Positions 9,016 to 17,831 are shown, counted from the first letter of the stretch. The stretch is 64,000 nt of DNA from Aalborgiella sp043740415 (GCA_043740415.1 JAYUCJ010000152.1:5715-69714), one strand, 5' to 3'. Made by a program: numbers and translations. Notes: generated by a model not told the origin, from the letters alone.

Positions 9016-10026
9016 ATGGGTGAATTTGACCTGATTGAACGCTATTTCAAAGCACCCGCGCGCGCCATGGCTCAACAAAACAGTGCTGTAGCTCAGGGCA
9101 TCGGCGACGACTGCGCTTTGTTGCAGCCCGCTGCTGGCATGCAATTGGCCATTTCCAGCGACATGCTGGTGGTAGGCCGGCATTTTTTCGCAGATGTTGA
9201 CCCGTTCAAACTCGGCCACAAATCACTCGCCGTCAATTTGAGCGACTTGGCCGCCTGCGGCGCGAAACCACTGGCGTTTACCTTGGCTTTGGCATTGCCC
9301 CAAGCCGATGCAGCTTGGCTGGCGCCCTTCTCACGCGGTTTGTTGGCCATGGCAGCAGAGCACAATTGCGCGCTGATCGGCGGCGACACCACGCAAGGGC
9401 CGCTGAACATTTGCATCACGGTGTTTGGCGAGGTGCCTAAAAATGCGGCATTGTTGCGATCTGGTGCAAAAGCGGGGGATGACATCTACGTCAGCGGCAC
9501 ACTGGGGGATGCGCGCTTGGCGTTGGAAGCGATGTGCGGCAACTTGGCGCTTGCGACCGAAGCGTTTACCGTAGCAAAAGCGCGTTTAGAAACACCCACG
9601 CCGCGCGTGGCACTCGGCATGGCTTTGCGCGGCATTGCCAGCAGCGCGATTGATGTGAGTGATGGTTTGCTGGGTGATTTGGGGCACATCTTGCAGCAAT
9701 CTGGGGTCGGCGCAGTTCTCGATACCGCTCTTGTTGTTCAATTATTAGCTATATATTCAATAGCAACTCAGGCAATAAATACGCCGTCTAATGGTCAATT
9801 TGACCATGTCAATCTTCTAAAATACGTGCTTTCTGGCGGGGATGACTACGAACTCGCTTTCACCGCGCCCGTGGGCAAACGCCAGGCCGTGCAAGCCGCC
9901 GCCCTAGCCAGCAACACGCCGGTGACCCGCATCGGACAGATTGAAGCAGAACCAGGTCTTAGACTCACAGATGCGCAAGGCCAGACCGTGCCGAATAACT
10001 TTGCGTCGTTTGACCACTTTCAATAA
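9016..10026 (+). CDS. thiL: Thiamine-monophosphate kinase
   Basis: ThiL phosphorylates thiamine phosphate to the cofactor thiamine diphosphate. The metal/ATP motifs GIGDDCA (28-34), SSDMLVVGRHF (48-58), GGDTTQG (122-128), DVSDGLLGDL (213-222) and SGGDDYEL (273-280) are present. Residues 245-258 (AIYSIATQAINTPS) do not belong to the normal fold and come from an AINTP element inserted between DVSDG and SGGDDYE. At 336 residues it is somewhat longer than typical. Confidence 0.95.
   Translation: MGEFDLIERYFKAPARAMAQQNSAVAQGIGDDCALLQPAAGMQLAISSDMLVVGRHFFADVDPFKLGHKSLAVNLSDLAACGAKPLAFTLALALPQADAAWLAPFSRGLLAMAAEHNCALIGGDTTQGPLNICITVFGEVPKNAALLRSGAKAGDDIYVSGTLGDARLALEAMCGNLALATEAFTVAKARLETPTPRVALGMALRGIASSAIDVSDGLLGDLGHILQQSGVGAVLDTALVVQLLAIYSIATQAINTPSNGQFDHVNLLKYVLSGGDDYELAFTAPVGKRQAVQAAALASNTPVTRIGQIEAEPGLRLTDAQGQTVPNNFASFDHFQ
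9745..9790 (+). repeat. AINTP element inside thiL
   Basis: The element reads AGCTATATATTCAATAGCA, then AGGCAATAAATACGCC, in the sense orientation. It is translated as AIYSIATQAINTPS. It is A+T-rich against a G+C-rich gene and lies between two conserved ThiL motifs, so the protein has gained a surface loop without loss of frame. Confidence 0.92.
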
Positions 10027-10043
10027 AGTCCCCCTACAGCTAT

Positions 10044-11681
10044 ATGCCAGAACTCTCCCCCGAAACTGAGCCAAAGCCTTCTCGCATCAAACACGCAGAC
10101 GACGACCTCTCACCCCTCGCGCCGTTTCACAAACCCGTGTTTCGCATGCTGTGGACGACGTGGCTGATGGCCAATGTTTGCATGTGGATGAGCGACGTGG
10201 CGGCGGCCTGGATGATGACCTCGCTGACCACCACCCCACTGTGGATTGCGCTGGTGCAAACAGCGGCAAGTTTGCCCGTTTTCCTGTTGGGCATTCCCAG
10301 CGGTGCTTTGGCAGATATTTTGGACAGGAAGCGGTACTTTTTAATGACGCAAATCTGGATCGCCGTCGTGGCCAGTTTGCTCAGTACCACGGTGTTTTTA
10401 GGCTGGATTTCGCCGCCACTGCTCTTGGCCTTGGTCTTTGCCAATGGCATTGGCTTGGCGATGCGCTGGCCGGTGTTCTCCGCCATCGTGCCCGAGCTGG
10501 TGCCGCGCCCGCAGCTGCCGGCCGCCTTGGCGCTGAATGGTGTCTCGATGAACGCCTCACGCATCATCGGCCCGCTGGTGGCCGGTGCCTTGATTGCCAG
10601 CGTCGGCAGTGCGTGGGTGTTTTTGCTCAACGCCGTGCTGTCACTGGCGGCAGCCGTCATCATCACCCGCTGGAAGCGCGAGCACAAACCGCATCCGCTG
10701 GGGCGCGAGCGGCTGGTCAGCGCCATGCGGATTGGGCTTCAGTACGTCGCGCAGTCGCATCACCTCAAAGGCGTGCTGGTGCGGATTTCGATTTTCTTTT
10801 TCACCTCGACCGCCCTCGTCGCTCTGATGCCTTTGATCGCCCGCAACCTGCACGGCGGTGGTGCCGGCACCTTCACGCTGATGTTGGCTTCTATGGGCGC
10901 AGGGGCGATTGTCTCCACCGCCTTTTTACCGCAGCTGCGACGCGCGCTGTCGCGGGATGCTTTGGCACTCAGCGGCGCGGCGGTGCAGTCCCTCGCCATG
11001 CTGGTGATGGCGTTTACCAGCAACAGCGGCGTCGCCGTGCTGGCCATGCTGTTTGCTGGTGCGGCGTGGATCACCACAGCCAACACGCTCAGCGTTTCCG
11101 CGCAAATGGGCTTGCCCGACTGGGTGCGGGCGCGTGGCATGTCGATGTACCAAATGGCCATCATGGGCTCGAGTGCCGCTGGTGCGGCGGTGTGGGGCCA
11201 GGTGGCGACGGTCGCCGATGTGCAAATGAGCCTGATCGTTGCAGCCTGCAGCGGCTTGCTCGCCATGGCCTTGGCCAACCGCTTCATGCCCGGCCAAGGC
11301 ATGGTCGAAGACCTGACGCCTTCAACCGCTTTCAACATCCCGCAAGCCGACGAACCCCCCAAACACGGCAATGTGATGATCATGATCGAATACCGCATAG
11401 CCCCAGCCCGCGCCGCCGAATTCCGCGCCCTGATGCTAGAAGGCCGCCGCAGCCGCCTCTCGCACGGTGCGCTGTCGTGGGAGCTGCTGCACGATATCAA
11501 CGAGCCCAGCCGTTTTATCGAAATGATCGTCGACGAATCTTGGAACGACCACCTGCGCCGCTTCGACCGCGTCACGACAGCCGACGTCGCCCTGCGCGAC
11601 CGCAAACTGGCGTTTCATATTGGGGAGTCACCGCCAGTGGTAACGAGGAGTTTGATGGAGACGACGGTGAAGGCGGGTTAA
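10044..11681 (+). CDS. MFS exporter with C-terminal monooxygenase-like domain
   Basis: This 545-residue protein has a twelve-helix MFS domain of the MFS_3/EntS type (residues about 30-420). A cytosolic C-terminal domain (about 437-530) starting MIMIEYRIAPARAAEF resembles the antibiotic-biosynthesis-monooxygenase fold. That two-part layout is known for this transporter family. The motif LDRKRYF lies in the cytosolic 2-3 loop, where MFS proteins carry a conserved basic motif. Substrate unknown; siderophore or drug export is typical for relatives. It starts 17 bp after thiL. Confidence 0.85.
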   Translation: MPELSPETEPKPSRIKHADDDLSPLAPFHKPVFRMLWTTWLMANVCMWMSDVAAAWMMTSLTTTPLWIALVQTAASLPVFLLGIPSGALADILDRKRYFLMTQIWIAVVASLLSTTVFLGWISPPLLLALVFANGIGLAMRWPVFSAIVPELVPRPQLPAALALNGVSMNASRIIGPLVAGALIASVGSAWVFLLNAVLSLAAAVIITRWKREHKPHPLGRERLVSAMRIGLQYVAQSHHLKGVLVRISIFFFTSTALVALMPLIARNLHGGGAGTFTLMLASMGAGAIVSTAFLPQLRRALSRDALALSGAAVQSLAMLVMAFTSNSGVAVLAMLFAGAAWITTANTLSVSAQMGLPDWVRARGMSMYQMAIMGSSAAGAAVWGQVATVADVQMSLIVAACSGLLAMALANRFMPGQGMVEDLTPSTAFNIPQADEPPKHGNVMIMIEYRIAPARAAEFRALMLEGRRSRLSHGALSWELLHDINEPSRFIEMIVDESWNDHLRRFDRVTTADVALRDRKLAFHIGESPPVVTRSLMETTVKAG

Positions 11682-11713
11682 GATAAGCGCAACAAATACC
11701 GCTTGCTTAACAA

Positions 11714-12349
11714 ATGAATCAACAACTTGGCACCTGGATAGTAATTGGCTTCTCGATATTGGGCATTTCAGCCGCAATCATTGCATTTTTGAGGACACCA
11801 AAAGAAAAACGAGGACTTAAAGCTTCATTTAGGCGTGCCATTTCAATTGAAGAACGTTTGCTAGAGTACCCAACTAAAGCGGAAGCCGTCATTATCAAAG
11901 GTAATAAAAAACTGGCGCTTATCAAATTTGCACCTGCACTAATCTTTTTTCTGTTCTTTATCGGATTGGCAGAATGGCTAAAAGACTTAGTTGCTTTACA
12001 TTGCACGAGAGTTTTCGATATAAATACCGTTCAACTTGCATTGTTTGTAGCCTGCTATGCAATCCCATTCGGAGTTTTAATAATAAGTTTATTTTTACTA
12101 AGAACTGGAATTAAAACCCTCAAAACTGGCTACTACCCACCGCTTGAAACTGTTGTGTTCGCGGATACGATTGCAACGAAAGGACTTTTCTCTCTGAGTC
12201 GCGGTGTTATTGCTGTTTTATTCCCATTTTTTGCGATTTACTTCATAAATATTGGAAACGATTTATATCAAGGATTTACGCAGGGTTCAGCCACTGAAAT
12301 GACAAAACGCATAGAGTCAAAATGCACAAACATAGTTCAACTGCCTTAA
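11714..12349 (+). CDS. Hypothetical membrane protein
   Basis: This 211-residue protein is not recognised. Hydrophobic segments occur near residues 6-26, 72-92, 111-138 and 158-180. Between the first two is a basic cytosolic loop (KEKRGLKASFRRA). It is much more A+T-rich than the MFS gene before it. It is followed 10 bp later by a second small membrane protein, with which it probably forms a pair. Confidence 0.55.
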   Translation: MNQQLGTWIVIGFSILGISAAIIAFLRTPKEKRGLKASFRRAISIEERLLEYPTKAEAVIIKGNKKLALIKFAPALIFFLFFIGLAEWLKDLVALHCTRVFDINTVQLALFVACYAIPFGVLIISLFLLRTGIKTLKTGYYPPLETVVFADTIATKGLFSLSRGVIAVLFPFFAIYFINIGNDLYQGFTQGSATEMTKRIESKCTNIVQLP

Positions 12350-12359
12350 AAGTAGCAGA

Positions 12360-12659
12360 ATGAAGTTTCGAAATCAACGCCCCGACGCCCTCATTACTTG
12401 CCTGTGTGTTGCATGGATAGTCATACTTGGTGGTTTGGGACTTTCCGCAATCATTTTCGAAAGCGTAACAATCTCTACCAAGGTTGGGCTATCTCACTCT
12501 GAAGGCTTAGCCGCAATCGTTCAAGGTTGTTTCTTTATCGGCTTTGCTCTGATTGGATTTTTGCCATTTTTGGCTAGCAATCCCTTTAGACGACTCCTAA
12601 TTGCCTTGCTATTTGGTTGTTGGCTCGCGGGGTCAATTATTTACCTACTTACGCGCTAA
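12360..12659 (+). CDS. Hypothetical small membrane protein
   Basis: This 99-residue protein has three to four hydrophobic segments (about residues 12-34, 46-66 and 76-96). It is not recognised. Its close spacing and similar low G+C suggest co-transcription with the upstream membrane protein. An AINTP element follows the stop codon directly. Confidence 0.5.
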   Translation: MKFRNQRPDALITCLCVAWIVILGGLGLSAIIFESVTISTKVGLSHSEGLAAIVQGCFFIGFALIGFLPFLASNPFRRLLIALLFGCWLAGSIIYLLTR

Positions 12660-12665
12660 AAATCA

Positions 12666-12708
12666 CTATTTAGTTGATAGCGTCTTAGGTAATAAATACG
12701 CTGGCTAC
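12666..12708 (+). repeat. AINTP element, intergenic
   Basis: The copy contains CTATTTAGTTGATAG and GGTAATAAATACGCTGGCTA. It lies between two convergent stop codons (membrane protein at 12659, PIN toxin at 12720). Its inverted repeat could serve as a terminator hairpin here. Confidence 0.85.
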
Positions 12709-12719
12709 AGCTCTATTAA

Positions 12720-13115
12720 TCACCCTATCAGCACCATTCCCGCCAACTTGGCAGCCGCTTTGTCAAATGTCATCGTGCGATGACAACCTGCATGAGCGCA
12801 TAAACGCTCGATCAAACAATCTGAAAAATCTGCCTTGCTGTCGGCATACATACGTACTGCGCTAGCGACAACTGCTACGCGGTCAAGCTTGATACTATCT
12901 AGTGACATCAAGGTTTGCATCACCTCTACAAATTGCTGACGAGTGACGCCATACACCGATTCAAACACCCAGTTCAACTCAGCGACAGTCGCCAAAGTCA
13001 CATAGCCAGGTGACGATTCATCCAAGCTATCAATGAGCGAATTAGACAGTGCGGACTGCTTGTCGTCGTCTTGCGTGATGTAGCGTACAAGGACGTTGGT
13101 GTCTAGACCGATCAT
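12720..13115 (-). CDS. PIN-domain ribonuclease toxin (VapC-like)
   Basis: This 131-residue PIN domain is the likely toxin of a type II toxin-antitoxin pair; such proteins are Mg2+-dependent RNases. The acidic cluster is visible: Asp5 in GLDTNVLVRY, Glu46, Asp96, Asp99 and Asp118. It overlaps the upstream AbrB-like antitoxin by 4 bp (antitoxin first), the usual order for VapBC. The cognate RNA target cannot be inferred. Confidence 0.88.
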   Translation of the reverse strand: MIGLDTNVLVRYITQDDDKQSALSNSLIDSLDESSPGYVTLATVAELNWVFESVYGVTRQQFVEVMQTLMSLDSIKLDRVAVVASAVRMYADSKADFSDCLIERLCAHAGCHRTMTFDKAAAKLAGMVLIG

Positions 13116-13384
13116 TTGGCAGTGCCAGTACCTAAACCTAATCCAGCAGCTGCGCCGCGCTTGGCGATTGCGGCATTCATCTCCTCTATGGATACAGGCT
13201 TTGTGGGTTTAGCAATCATGCCTTTGAGTGCGGTAACTGGTAATTTTTGCTCGGTTTTAAACGTAAATCCCCCCGTAGGTGAGACTTCAAACGCAATCCG
13301 ATCACCCGCGCCCAGCTTGAGTGCGAACCGAATTTCTGCTGGAATGGTGATTTGACCTTTGGATGTGATGGTTGCGGTGATCAT
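13112..13384 (-). CDS. AbrB/MazE-type antitoxin
   Basis: This 90-residue swapped-hairpin DNA-binding protein begins with ITSKGQITIPAEIR, the SpoVT/AbrB signature. The rest is an acidic and alanine-rich tail that would bind the PIN toxin. It is translationally coupled to the toxin by a 4-bp overlap. An 18-bp inverted repeat at 13411-13428 is the likely autoregulatory operator. Confidence 0.88.
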   Translation of the reverse strand: MITATITSKGQITIPAEIRFALKLGAGDRIAFEVSPTGGFTFKTEQKLPVTALKGMIAKPTKPVSIEEMNAAIAKRGAAAGLGLGTGTAK

Positions 13385-13410
13385 GGCGAGACTCCTATTT
13401 GCTGCATTTT

Positions 13411-13428
13411 CCTTACTTTAATGTAAGG
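13411..13428. promoter_or_regulatory. Operator of the PIN/AbrB module
   Basis: An inverted repeat CCTTAC-6-GTAAGG lies 27 bp upstream of the antitoxin start. AbrB-type antitoxins bind such palindromes to repress their own operon. The assignment is inferred from position and symmetry. Confidence 0.6.
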
Positions 13429-13439
13429 CAAAACAATTG

Positions 13440-13847
13440 TCAAGCCGCCGCAATCCGCGCCGCCACATACCGAAACTCCTGCGTCTGCCCGCCATAGCCA
13501 TAGGCATCGGCCCGCACGTCGTGCACAAAAATGTAGCTTTCTTGGTGCAAATTGGGCAGCAACTGCGCCATGACCTCAAAGCAAGCCGCCACGTAGGCGG
13601 CTTTTTCGTCTTTGGTATTTGTGCTGTCTGTGACCTTGATGTCAAAGTAAAAGCTGTTTTTGCCCTGCTCGGCCAGCGTCTGGCCAGCCACCACCCATTG
13701 CTCGGGCGGCACATAGCTCACGGTGATCGCCGTCACATCGCGTGCTTTGCGCAAAATGCTCGTGGTTAAGTCCAGCAAAGCGTTGGCGACCTGTTGTGTC
13801 ATCTGTGCGCTGGCGGGTTGACTGATTTTGACGTTGAGGATGGGCAT
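13440..13847 (-). CDS. Tautomerase-family protein (4-oxalocrotonate tautomerase superfamily)
   Basis: The frame is open to 13871, but the ATG at 13847 gives MPILNVKIS, which exposes the catalytic Pro1 typical of this superfamily after Met removal. At 135 residues it is twice the length of a single 4-OT subunit, with two beta-alpha-beta halves (about 2-60 and 64-125). It is divergent from a LysR regulator, so its expression is probably controlled by that regulator through the palindrome at 13933. The substrate is unknown. Confidence 0.82.
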   Translation of the reverse strand: MPILNVKISQPASAQMTQQVANALLDLTTSILRKARDVTAITVSYVPPEQWVVAGQTLAEQGKNSFYFDIKVTDSTNTKDEKAAYVAACFEVMAQLLPNLHQESYIFVHDVRADAYGYGGQTQEFRYVAARIAAA

Positions 13848-13932
13848 ATAGTTTCTCCAAAAATTGAACAAGCTGTTGATGGTATGAACTATATTGATTT
13901 AGCTAATTTCTTGAAACTGCTAATATTTCAAA

Positions 13933-13959
13933 TTTGTTTTGCAAAATTTGCAAAACAAA
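13933..13959. promoter_or_regulatory. 27-bp perfect palindrome, LysR operator
   Basis: Two 13-bp arms (TTTGTTTTGCAAA and its exact complement) flank a single central A. It lies between the divergent LysR gene, whose start is 15 bp away, and the tautomerase gene. Perfect dyad symmetry next to the regulator's own start is what a LysR-type autoregulatory site looks like. Confidence 0.65.
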
Positions 13960-13973
13960 GCATAATTTGAGAC

Positions 13974-14876
13974 ATGCAAAACTTGAATCACTTGCGGCTG
14001 GATGACCTGCTTTTGTTCAACCGCGTGGCTGAATTGGGCACGCTGTCGGCAGCGGCGCGGGAGCGCGACATCCCCGTCAGTCAGGTCACCCGCACCTTGA
14101 ACCGCATTGAAACCGACTGCGGAGCGCGCCTGCTGCACCGTACTACCCATGGACTAAGCCTGACCGATGAAGGTGACACGTTTTTGGCCTACTGCCGACA
14201 GATGCAAGACCAGATGGCCGAGTTGTCCAGCGAACTGAGCGGCAAAATCAGCGGCCCCAGTGGCTGGGTGCGTATCAGCGTGAGCGCCTTGATCGCCCAA
14301 GCGGTGATCGCTCCCAGCCTGATGGGTTTGTACGCCAGCTACCCAGATTTGCGTATCGACATCAATGCCGACGACCGCATGGCCGACATGGCGCGCGACG
14401 GCATCGACATCGCCATCCGTTCGGGTGAACTGGGCAGCGACACCATGGTGGCCAAGCAACTTGGCGAAATACAACGTGGTCTTTACGCTGCGCCTTCGTA
14501 CCTAGCCAATGCAGGTATGCCTCAGCACTTAGATGAGCTACACAAACACCACTTGATTGGCAACAGCGCCATCCCCGCTGGAAGCCGTTGGCCTGTGAAA
14601 TTGACCAGCAAACTCGCATCCCACCAAAGCCAAACCATCACCGACAATTCGGCCTTGGTATTGTCCTTAACACTGGGTGGCCTGGGCATCGCACAACTGA
14701 TCGACCTGACGGCACGCCCGCTGGTTGCGAGCGGTCAGCTCATCCCCGTTCTCGCCGGTCATTTTGTAAAACCCAGTATCCCCATCTACGCCGTCATGCT
14801 GCAAGAACGCCACCGGCTGCCCAAAATTCGGGCATGCATTGACTACTGGGCTGGGTGGATTGGAAAAATGCGGTAA
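13974..14876 (+). CDS. LysR-family transcriptional regulator
   Basis: This 300-residue regulator has an N-terminal winged helix (LRLDDLLLFNRVAELGTLSAAARERDIPVSQVTR..., residues 5-64) and a C-terminal inducer-binding domain (about 92-290). It is closest in style to the group that controls small oxidoreductase or tautomerase genes transcribed divergently. The palindrome at 13933 is its probable binding site. The inducer is unknown. Confidence 0.9.
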   Translation: MQNLNHLRLDDLLLFNRVAELGTLSAAARERDIPVSQVTRTLNRIETDCGARLLHRTTHGLSLTDEGDTFLAYCRQMQDQMAELSSELSGKISGPSGWVRISVSALIAQAVIAPSLMGLYASYPDLRIDINADDRMADMARDGIDIAIRSGELGSDTMVAKQLGEIQRGLYAAPSYLANAGMPQHLDELHKHHLIGNSAIPAGSRWPVKLTSKLASHQSQTITDNSALVLSLTLGGLGIAQLIDLTARPLVASGQLIPVLAGHFVKPSIPIYAVMLQERHRLPKIRACIDYWAGWIGKMR

Positions 14877-14888
14877 ACGCTCAATCCA

Positions 14889-16331
14889 TCAAGCTTGAAA
14901 GTCTTGCCGCCGCAATTGCTGCAAGGTTTTATCCAACCAGCTGAGCATGGCGGGGTGCTGGCTGGTGGCGATATTCATGCGCATCCAGGTGCTTGGCGTT
15001 TGCTGCGGCGAAAAGAGCGCGCCCGGTGCCAGCAGGTAACCGGCCTCCAACGCAAGTGCGGCAAGCATGATGGTGTCCACGCCGGTGTCAAACCAGCCCA
15101 GAAAACCAGCTTGTGGTCGGCAATATGGTTTCAAACCCAGTGACTCCAAGCGTTTGAATGCAGGTTCGCGCAGCTCATCCAACGCGGCTTGTACGCGCAG
15201 GCAATGTTTGCGGTAGCTGCCTTCGGTGAGGGCGCGGTGCACGATGCGCTCATTGATTTCGGGGGTTGCGAGTGAGGTGAGCAGTTTTTGATTGCCCAGC
15301 GATTCGGCAATATCCGCCGTTGCCACCAAAAAGCCAACCCGGATATTCGGCACCAGCATCTTGGAAAAACTGCCCAGATAAATCACCCGCTTCAGCTGAT
15401 CCAGACTACTCAGACGGGCGGCCTGCACGCCGCTGGGCAAAAAGTCGGCATAGATGTCGTCTTCAACAATGATCATGTCATGCGCTTCGGCGATGCGCAA
15501 AATCTGATAGGCCGCCGCGCCGCTGAGCAGGGTGCCGGTCGGGTTGTGCAAGACCGAGTTGATGATCAACATTTTGGGCTTGCAACTGGCCGCGAGCTCG
15601 GCCAAAGCCTGCACATCGGGCCCCTGCGGTGTGTAGGGCATGCTGACCAGATTCACCCCCATCATCGCCAGCGTCCCCAGCTGGGCCGACCAGGCCGGGT
15701 TGCCCACGATCACGGTGTCGCCGGGTCGTAAGAACTGGCGCACGATGAGGTCGATGGCCTGCGTCCCACCGGAGGTGGTGAGGATTTGTGCCGGCGACGC
15801 GGCTATTTCAATCTCGGCAAGTTTGCGTGCGATTTGCTCCCGCAAGGGTGCGTAGCCTTGCGCCAGGGCGGCATGGGCGAGCTGCATGCTGGGCATGGCG
15901 GCGACCGAGCGCAGGCCGACCTTGATCAAATCGCCCCCGCACAGCGCCGGCGGCAGATAGCCAAAGCCGGGCGACATCTCGGCCGGTATGCCGCTTTGCA
16001 TATTGCGGATCAACCAGCCCATATCGATGGTTTGCGGGCGCGCAGGTGCCGCCTTTTGCCGCTTCACCGGTGTGGCCGTGGGTTCGCGCACAAAAAAACC
16101 CGAGCCGCGCCGCGCCTGCAAATGCCCGCGCGCCACCAGCCGCTCGTAGGCCTCCACCACCGTGAAGCGCGACACGCTGCGGTCGGTGGCCAATTGCCGC
16201 ACCGAGGGCATGCGCATCCCTGGTCGAAACACCTGCTCCTGGATGCGGTGTTCAGCCCAGGCGACCAGCTGGTCGACCAAGGTCATCTGTCCACCCAGGG
16301 CAACACCGGAGCCAAGTAAAGTCTGCGTCAT
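14889..16331 (-). CDS. MocR-type GntR regulator with aminotransferase domain
   Basis: This 480-residue protein fuses a GntR winged helix (residues about 17-85, PSVRQLATDRSVSRFTVVEAY) to a fold-type I aminotransferase domain (about 115-475). PLP-binding features are intact: HNPTG (262-266), DDIY (291-294) and the Schiff-base lysine in SFSK (Lys324). MocR proteins usually sense PLP or amino-acid adducts and act on a divergent target. Here that would be the DUF2917 gene at 16481. Confidence 0.9.
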   Translation of the reverse strand: MTQTLLGSGVALGGQMTLVDQLVAWAEHRIQEQVFRPGMRMPSVRQLATDRSVSRFTVVEAYERLVARGHLQARRGSGFFVREPTATPVKRQKAAPARPQTIDMGWLIRNMQSGIPAEMSPGFGYLPPALCGGDLIKVGLRSVAAMPSMQLAHAALAQGYAPLREQIARKLAEIEIAASPAQILTTSGGTQAIDLIVRQFLRPGDTVIVGNPAWSAQLGTLAMMGVNLVSMPYTPQGPDVQALAELAASCKPKMLIINSVLHNPTGTLLSGAAAYQILRIAEAHDMIIVEDDIYADFLPSGVQAARLSSLDQLKRVIYLGSFSKMLVPNIRVGFLVATADIAESLGNQKLLTSLATPEINERIVHRALTEGSYRKHCLRVQAALDELREPAFKRLESLGLKPYCRPQAGFLGWFDTGVDTIMLAALALEAGYLLAPGALFSPQQTPSTWMRMNIATSQHPAMLSWLDKTLQQLRRQDFQA

Positions 16332-16480
16332 AGATTAAATTGTATTGGTCAAACAACAGGCCAGTTGATCCAACTATCTGGACAACTGTACCGGAACTGT
16401 CATGGCTTATAGCTTACATTGTTTAGGCTGGCATGGCAATGGCGCTGTGCCAGGTCCCCGACGTCAACAAGGAGGCTACG

Positions 16481-16813
16481 ATGTACCAGATTGAGCATTT
16501 TGAATTGAACTCAGCGCGCGCTATCGCGTTTCAGCTGAAGACAGACTGCATCATTCGGGTGACAACGGGGCGTCTGTGGTTGACCATGCAAGGTCGGCTC
16601 ACCGATGTCTGGCTGCACGCTGGTGACGACTGGACCATGCCGTCGAACGGCAAGCTTTGGCTGAGCGCCGAACCGCTGGCTATGTTCCAAATCGCGCGAC
16701 CCATCGCTGTGCCAAGGCGGCTCAGCCTGCTCAAGCCGCCGCCCGCGTCAGCCGATCCCGCACGCCATCCCAAACCACATCTTCAGGCGGCGTTTCTACC
16801 CAAATTAACTTGA
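16481..16813 (+). CDS. DUF2917-family protein
   Basis: The start at 16481 (MYQIEHFELN) is chosen because AAGGAGG lies 5 bp upstream; the open frame begins at 16433. The 110-residue product has the DUF2917 core (RVTTGRLWLTMQGRLTDVWLHAGD), a small cupin-like beta protein of unknown function common in Burkholderiales. It is divergent from the MocR regulator. Its last 83 bp overlap the convergent tsaC gene. Confidence 0.8.
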   Translation: MYQIEHFELNSARAIAFQLKTDCIIRVTTGRLWLTMQGRLTDVWLHAGDDWTMPSNGKLWLSAEPLAMFQIARPIAVPRRLSLLKPPPASADPARHPKPHLQAAFLPKLT

Positions 16814-17831
16814 TATCCGGTTGATCCAACTCGCGCAGAATGGCGAAGAGCTGCTGTGCGGCTAGGCCTGCATCTTCGGGCATGCGGCGAAAAATTAGGG
16901 TGGTGGAGGCGCTGTGCATTTGCTGGCGCGAGTAGACGGCGATGTTTTTAGCGTCGGCATCCAAAATATCCAGCGCGGTTTGCAGGGCTTTGGCGTCCAT
17001 CAGGCGGAGCTTGGCTTTGGGGGCGTAGTGGGATTCCAGCATGCCCGACGCTCTGGGAGCGTCTCCCAACGTAGCGCGTGGCGCTTCTGCCAATACATCT
17101 CGGGGGGCGTCTTCCAACAGCTCGCTTGGGGTAACTTCAACGGGTATTAAATCAGCATCTAGTCGGCGTATTGATTGCCTAGACTGCTCATTATTTAATA
17201 GCAAATTTTGGCCACAAGCGTATTCAATTTGAATGGCCGTCAGCACCCCTGGACGCAACAATACGGGCACGCCACGGCTGCAGTCAACTATTGTGGACTC
17301 GATACCAACGCTGCAAGCTCCGCCGTTCAGAATCAATAGTTCATCCCCGAACTCGCCTTGGACGTGCTGCGCAGTGGTTGGGCTGACGCGGCCAAACTGA
17401 TTCGCGCTGGGGGCGGCTAGGCCGTGGATGCCGCGTGTGGCGCAGTATTTGAGCAGCGCCAGTGCGACGGGATGCGACGGACAGCGCAGACCGACGGAGT
17501 TTTGCCCACCGGCGGCGGCGGCGGCCACTTCAGGGCGGCGCGGCAAAATCAATGTGAGCGGGCCGGGCCAGAAGGCGTCCATCAGCTTTTGGGCGAAAGC
17601 GGGAATGTCAGCCGCAAAACGGCTGGCACTGGCGGCATCAGCCACGTGGACGATGAGTGGGTGCTCACTGGGGCGGCCTTTGGCGGTGAAAATTTTGGCG
17701 ACGGCGGCTTCGTTGGCGGCGTCTGCCGCTAGGCCGTAGACGGTTTCAGTGGGCAAACCGACCAAGCCGCCTGCGGCGATGACGTCTGCCGCTTGGTCTA
17801 TGGATGCGGAATTTGAACCATCAATAATCAT
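16731..17831 (-). CDS. tsaC: L-threonylcarbamoyladenylate synthase, two-domain Sua5 type
   Basis: This enzyme makes threonylcarbamoyl-AMP from threonine, bicarbonate and ATP for t6A tRNA modification. Numbered from the first Met of the open frame at 17840, the YrdC domain spans about residues 12-200 (GLPTETVYGLAADA, KGRPSEHPLIVHV, APSANQFGRVSPT). The C-terminal Sua5 domain follows (HYAPKAKLRL at 271-280). The linker holds an AINTP element (about 212-228) and an 8-residue tandem repeat (about 244-266). ATG 17831 is preferred to GTG 17840. A VRPEPVEG-type repeat lies directly upstream. Confidence 0.9.
   Translation of the reverse strand: MIIDGSNSASIDQAADVIAAGGLVGLPTETVYGLAADAANEAAVAKIFTAKGRPSEHPLIVHVADAASASRFAADIPAFAQKLMDAFWPGPLTLILPRRPEVAAAAAGGQNSVGLRCPSHPVALALLKYCATRGIHGLAAPSANQFGRVSPTTAQHVQGEFGDELLILNGGACSVGIESTIVDCSRGVPVLLRPGVLTAIQIEYACGQNLLLNNEQSRQSIRRLDADLIPVEVTPSELLEDAPRDVLAEAPRATLGDAPRASGMLESHYAPKAKLRLMDAKALQTALDILDADAKNIAVYSRQQMHSASTTLIFRRMPEDAGLAAQQLFAILRELDQPDIKLIWVETPPEDVVWDGVRDRLTRAAA
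17050..17121 (-). repeat. 24-bp tandem repeat in the tsaC linker
   Basis: Three imperfect 24-bp units encode the 8-residue repeat DAPRDVLA / EAPRATLG / DAPRASGM in the linker between the YrdC and Sua5 domains. The length keeps the frame, so copy-number change would only lengthen the linker. Confidence 0.8.
17160..17205 (-). repeat. AINTP element inside tsaC, alternative frame
   Basis: Read on the gene strand, the element is GCTATTAAATAATGAGCAG, then AGGCAATCAATACGCCGACTA. It is translated as LLNNEQSRQSIRRL, a different frame from the AINTP reading in other genes. The left palindrome arm is imperfect. It sits in the interdomain linker. Confidence 0.82.

Noticed and set aside
10151..11686. A 511-codon open frame overlapping the MFS gene
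   Set aside because: It is the +2 frame of the MFS gene, rich in Arg/His/Gly, with no domain; the MFS frame has clear helices and motifs.
12601..12783. 60-codon open frame across the AINTP element at 12666
   Set aside because: It is explained by the stop-free nature of the repeat and overlaps two real gene ends.
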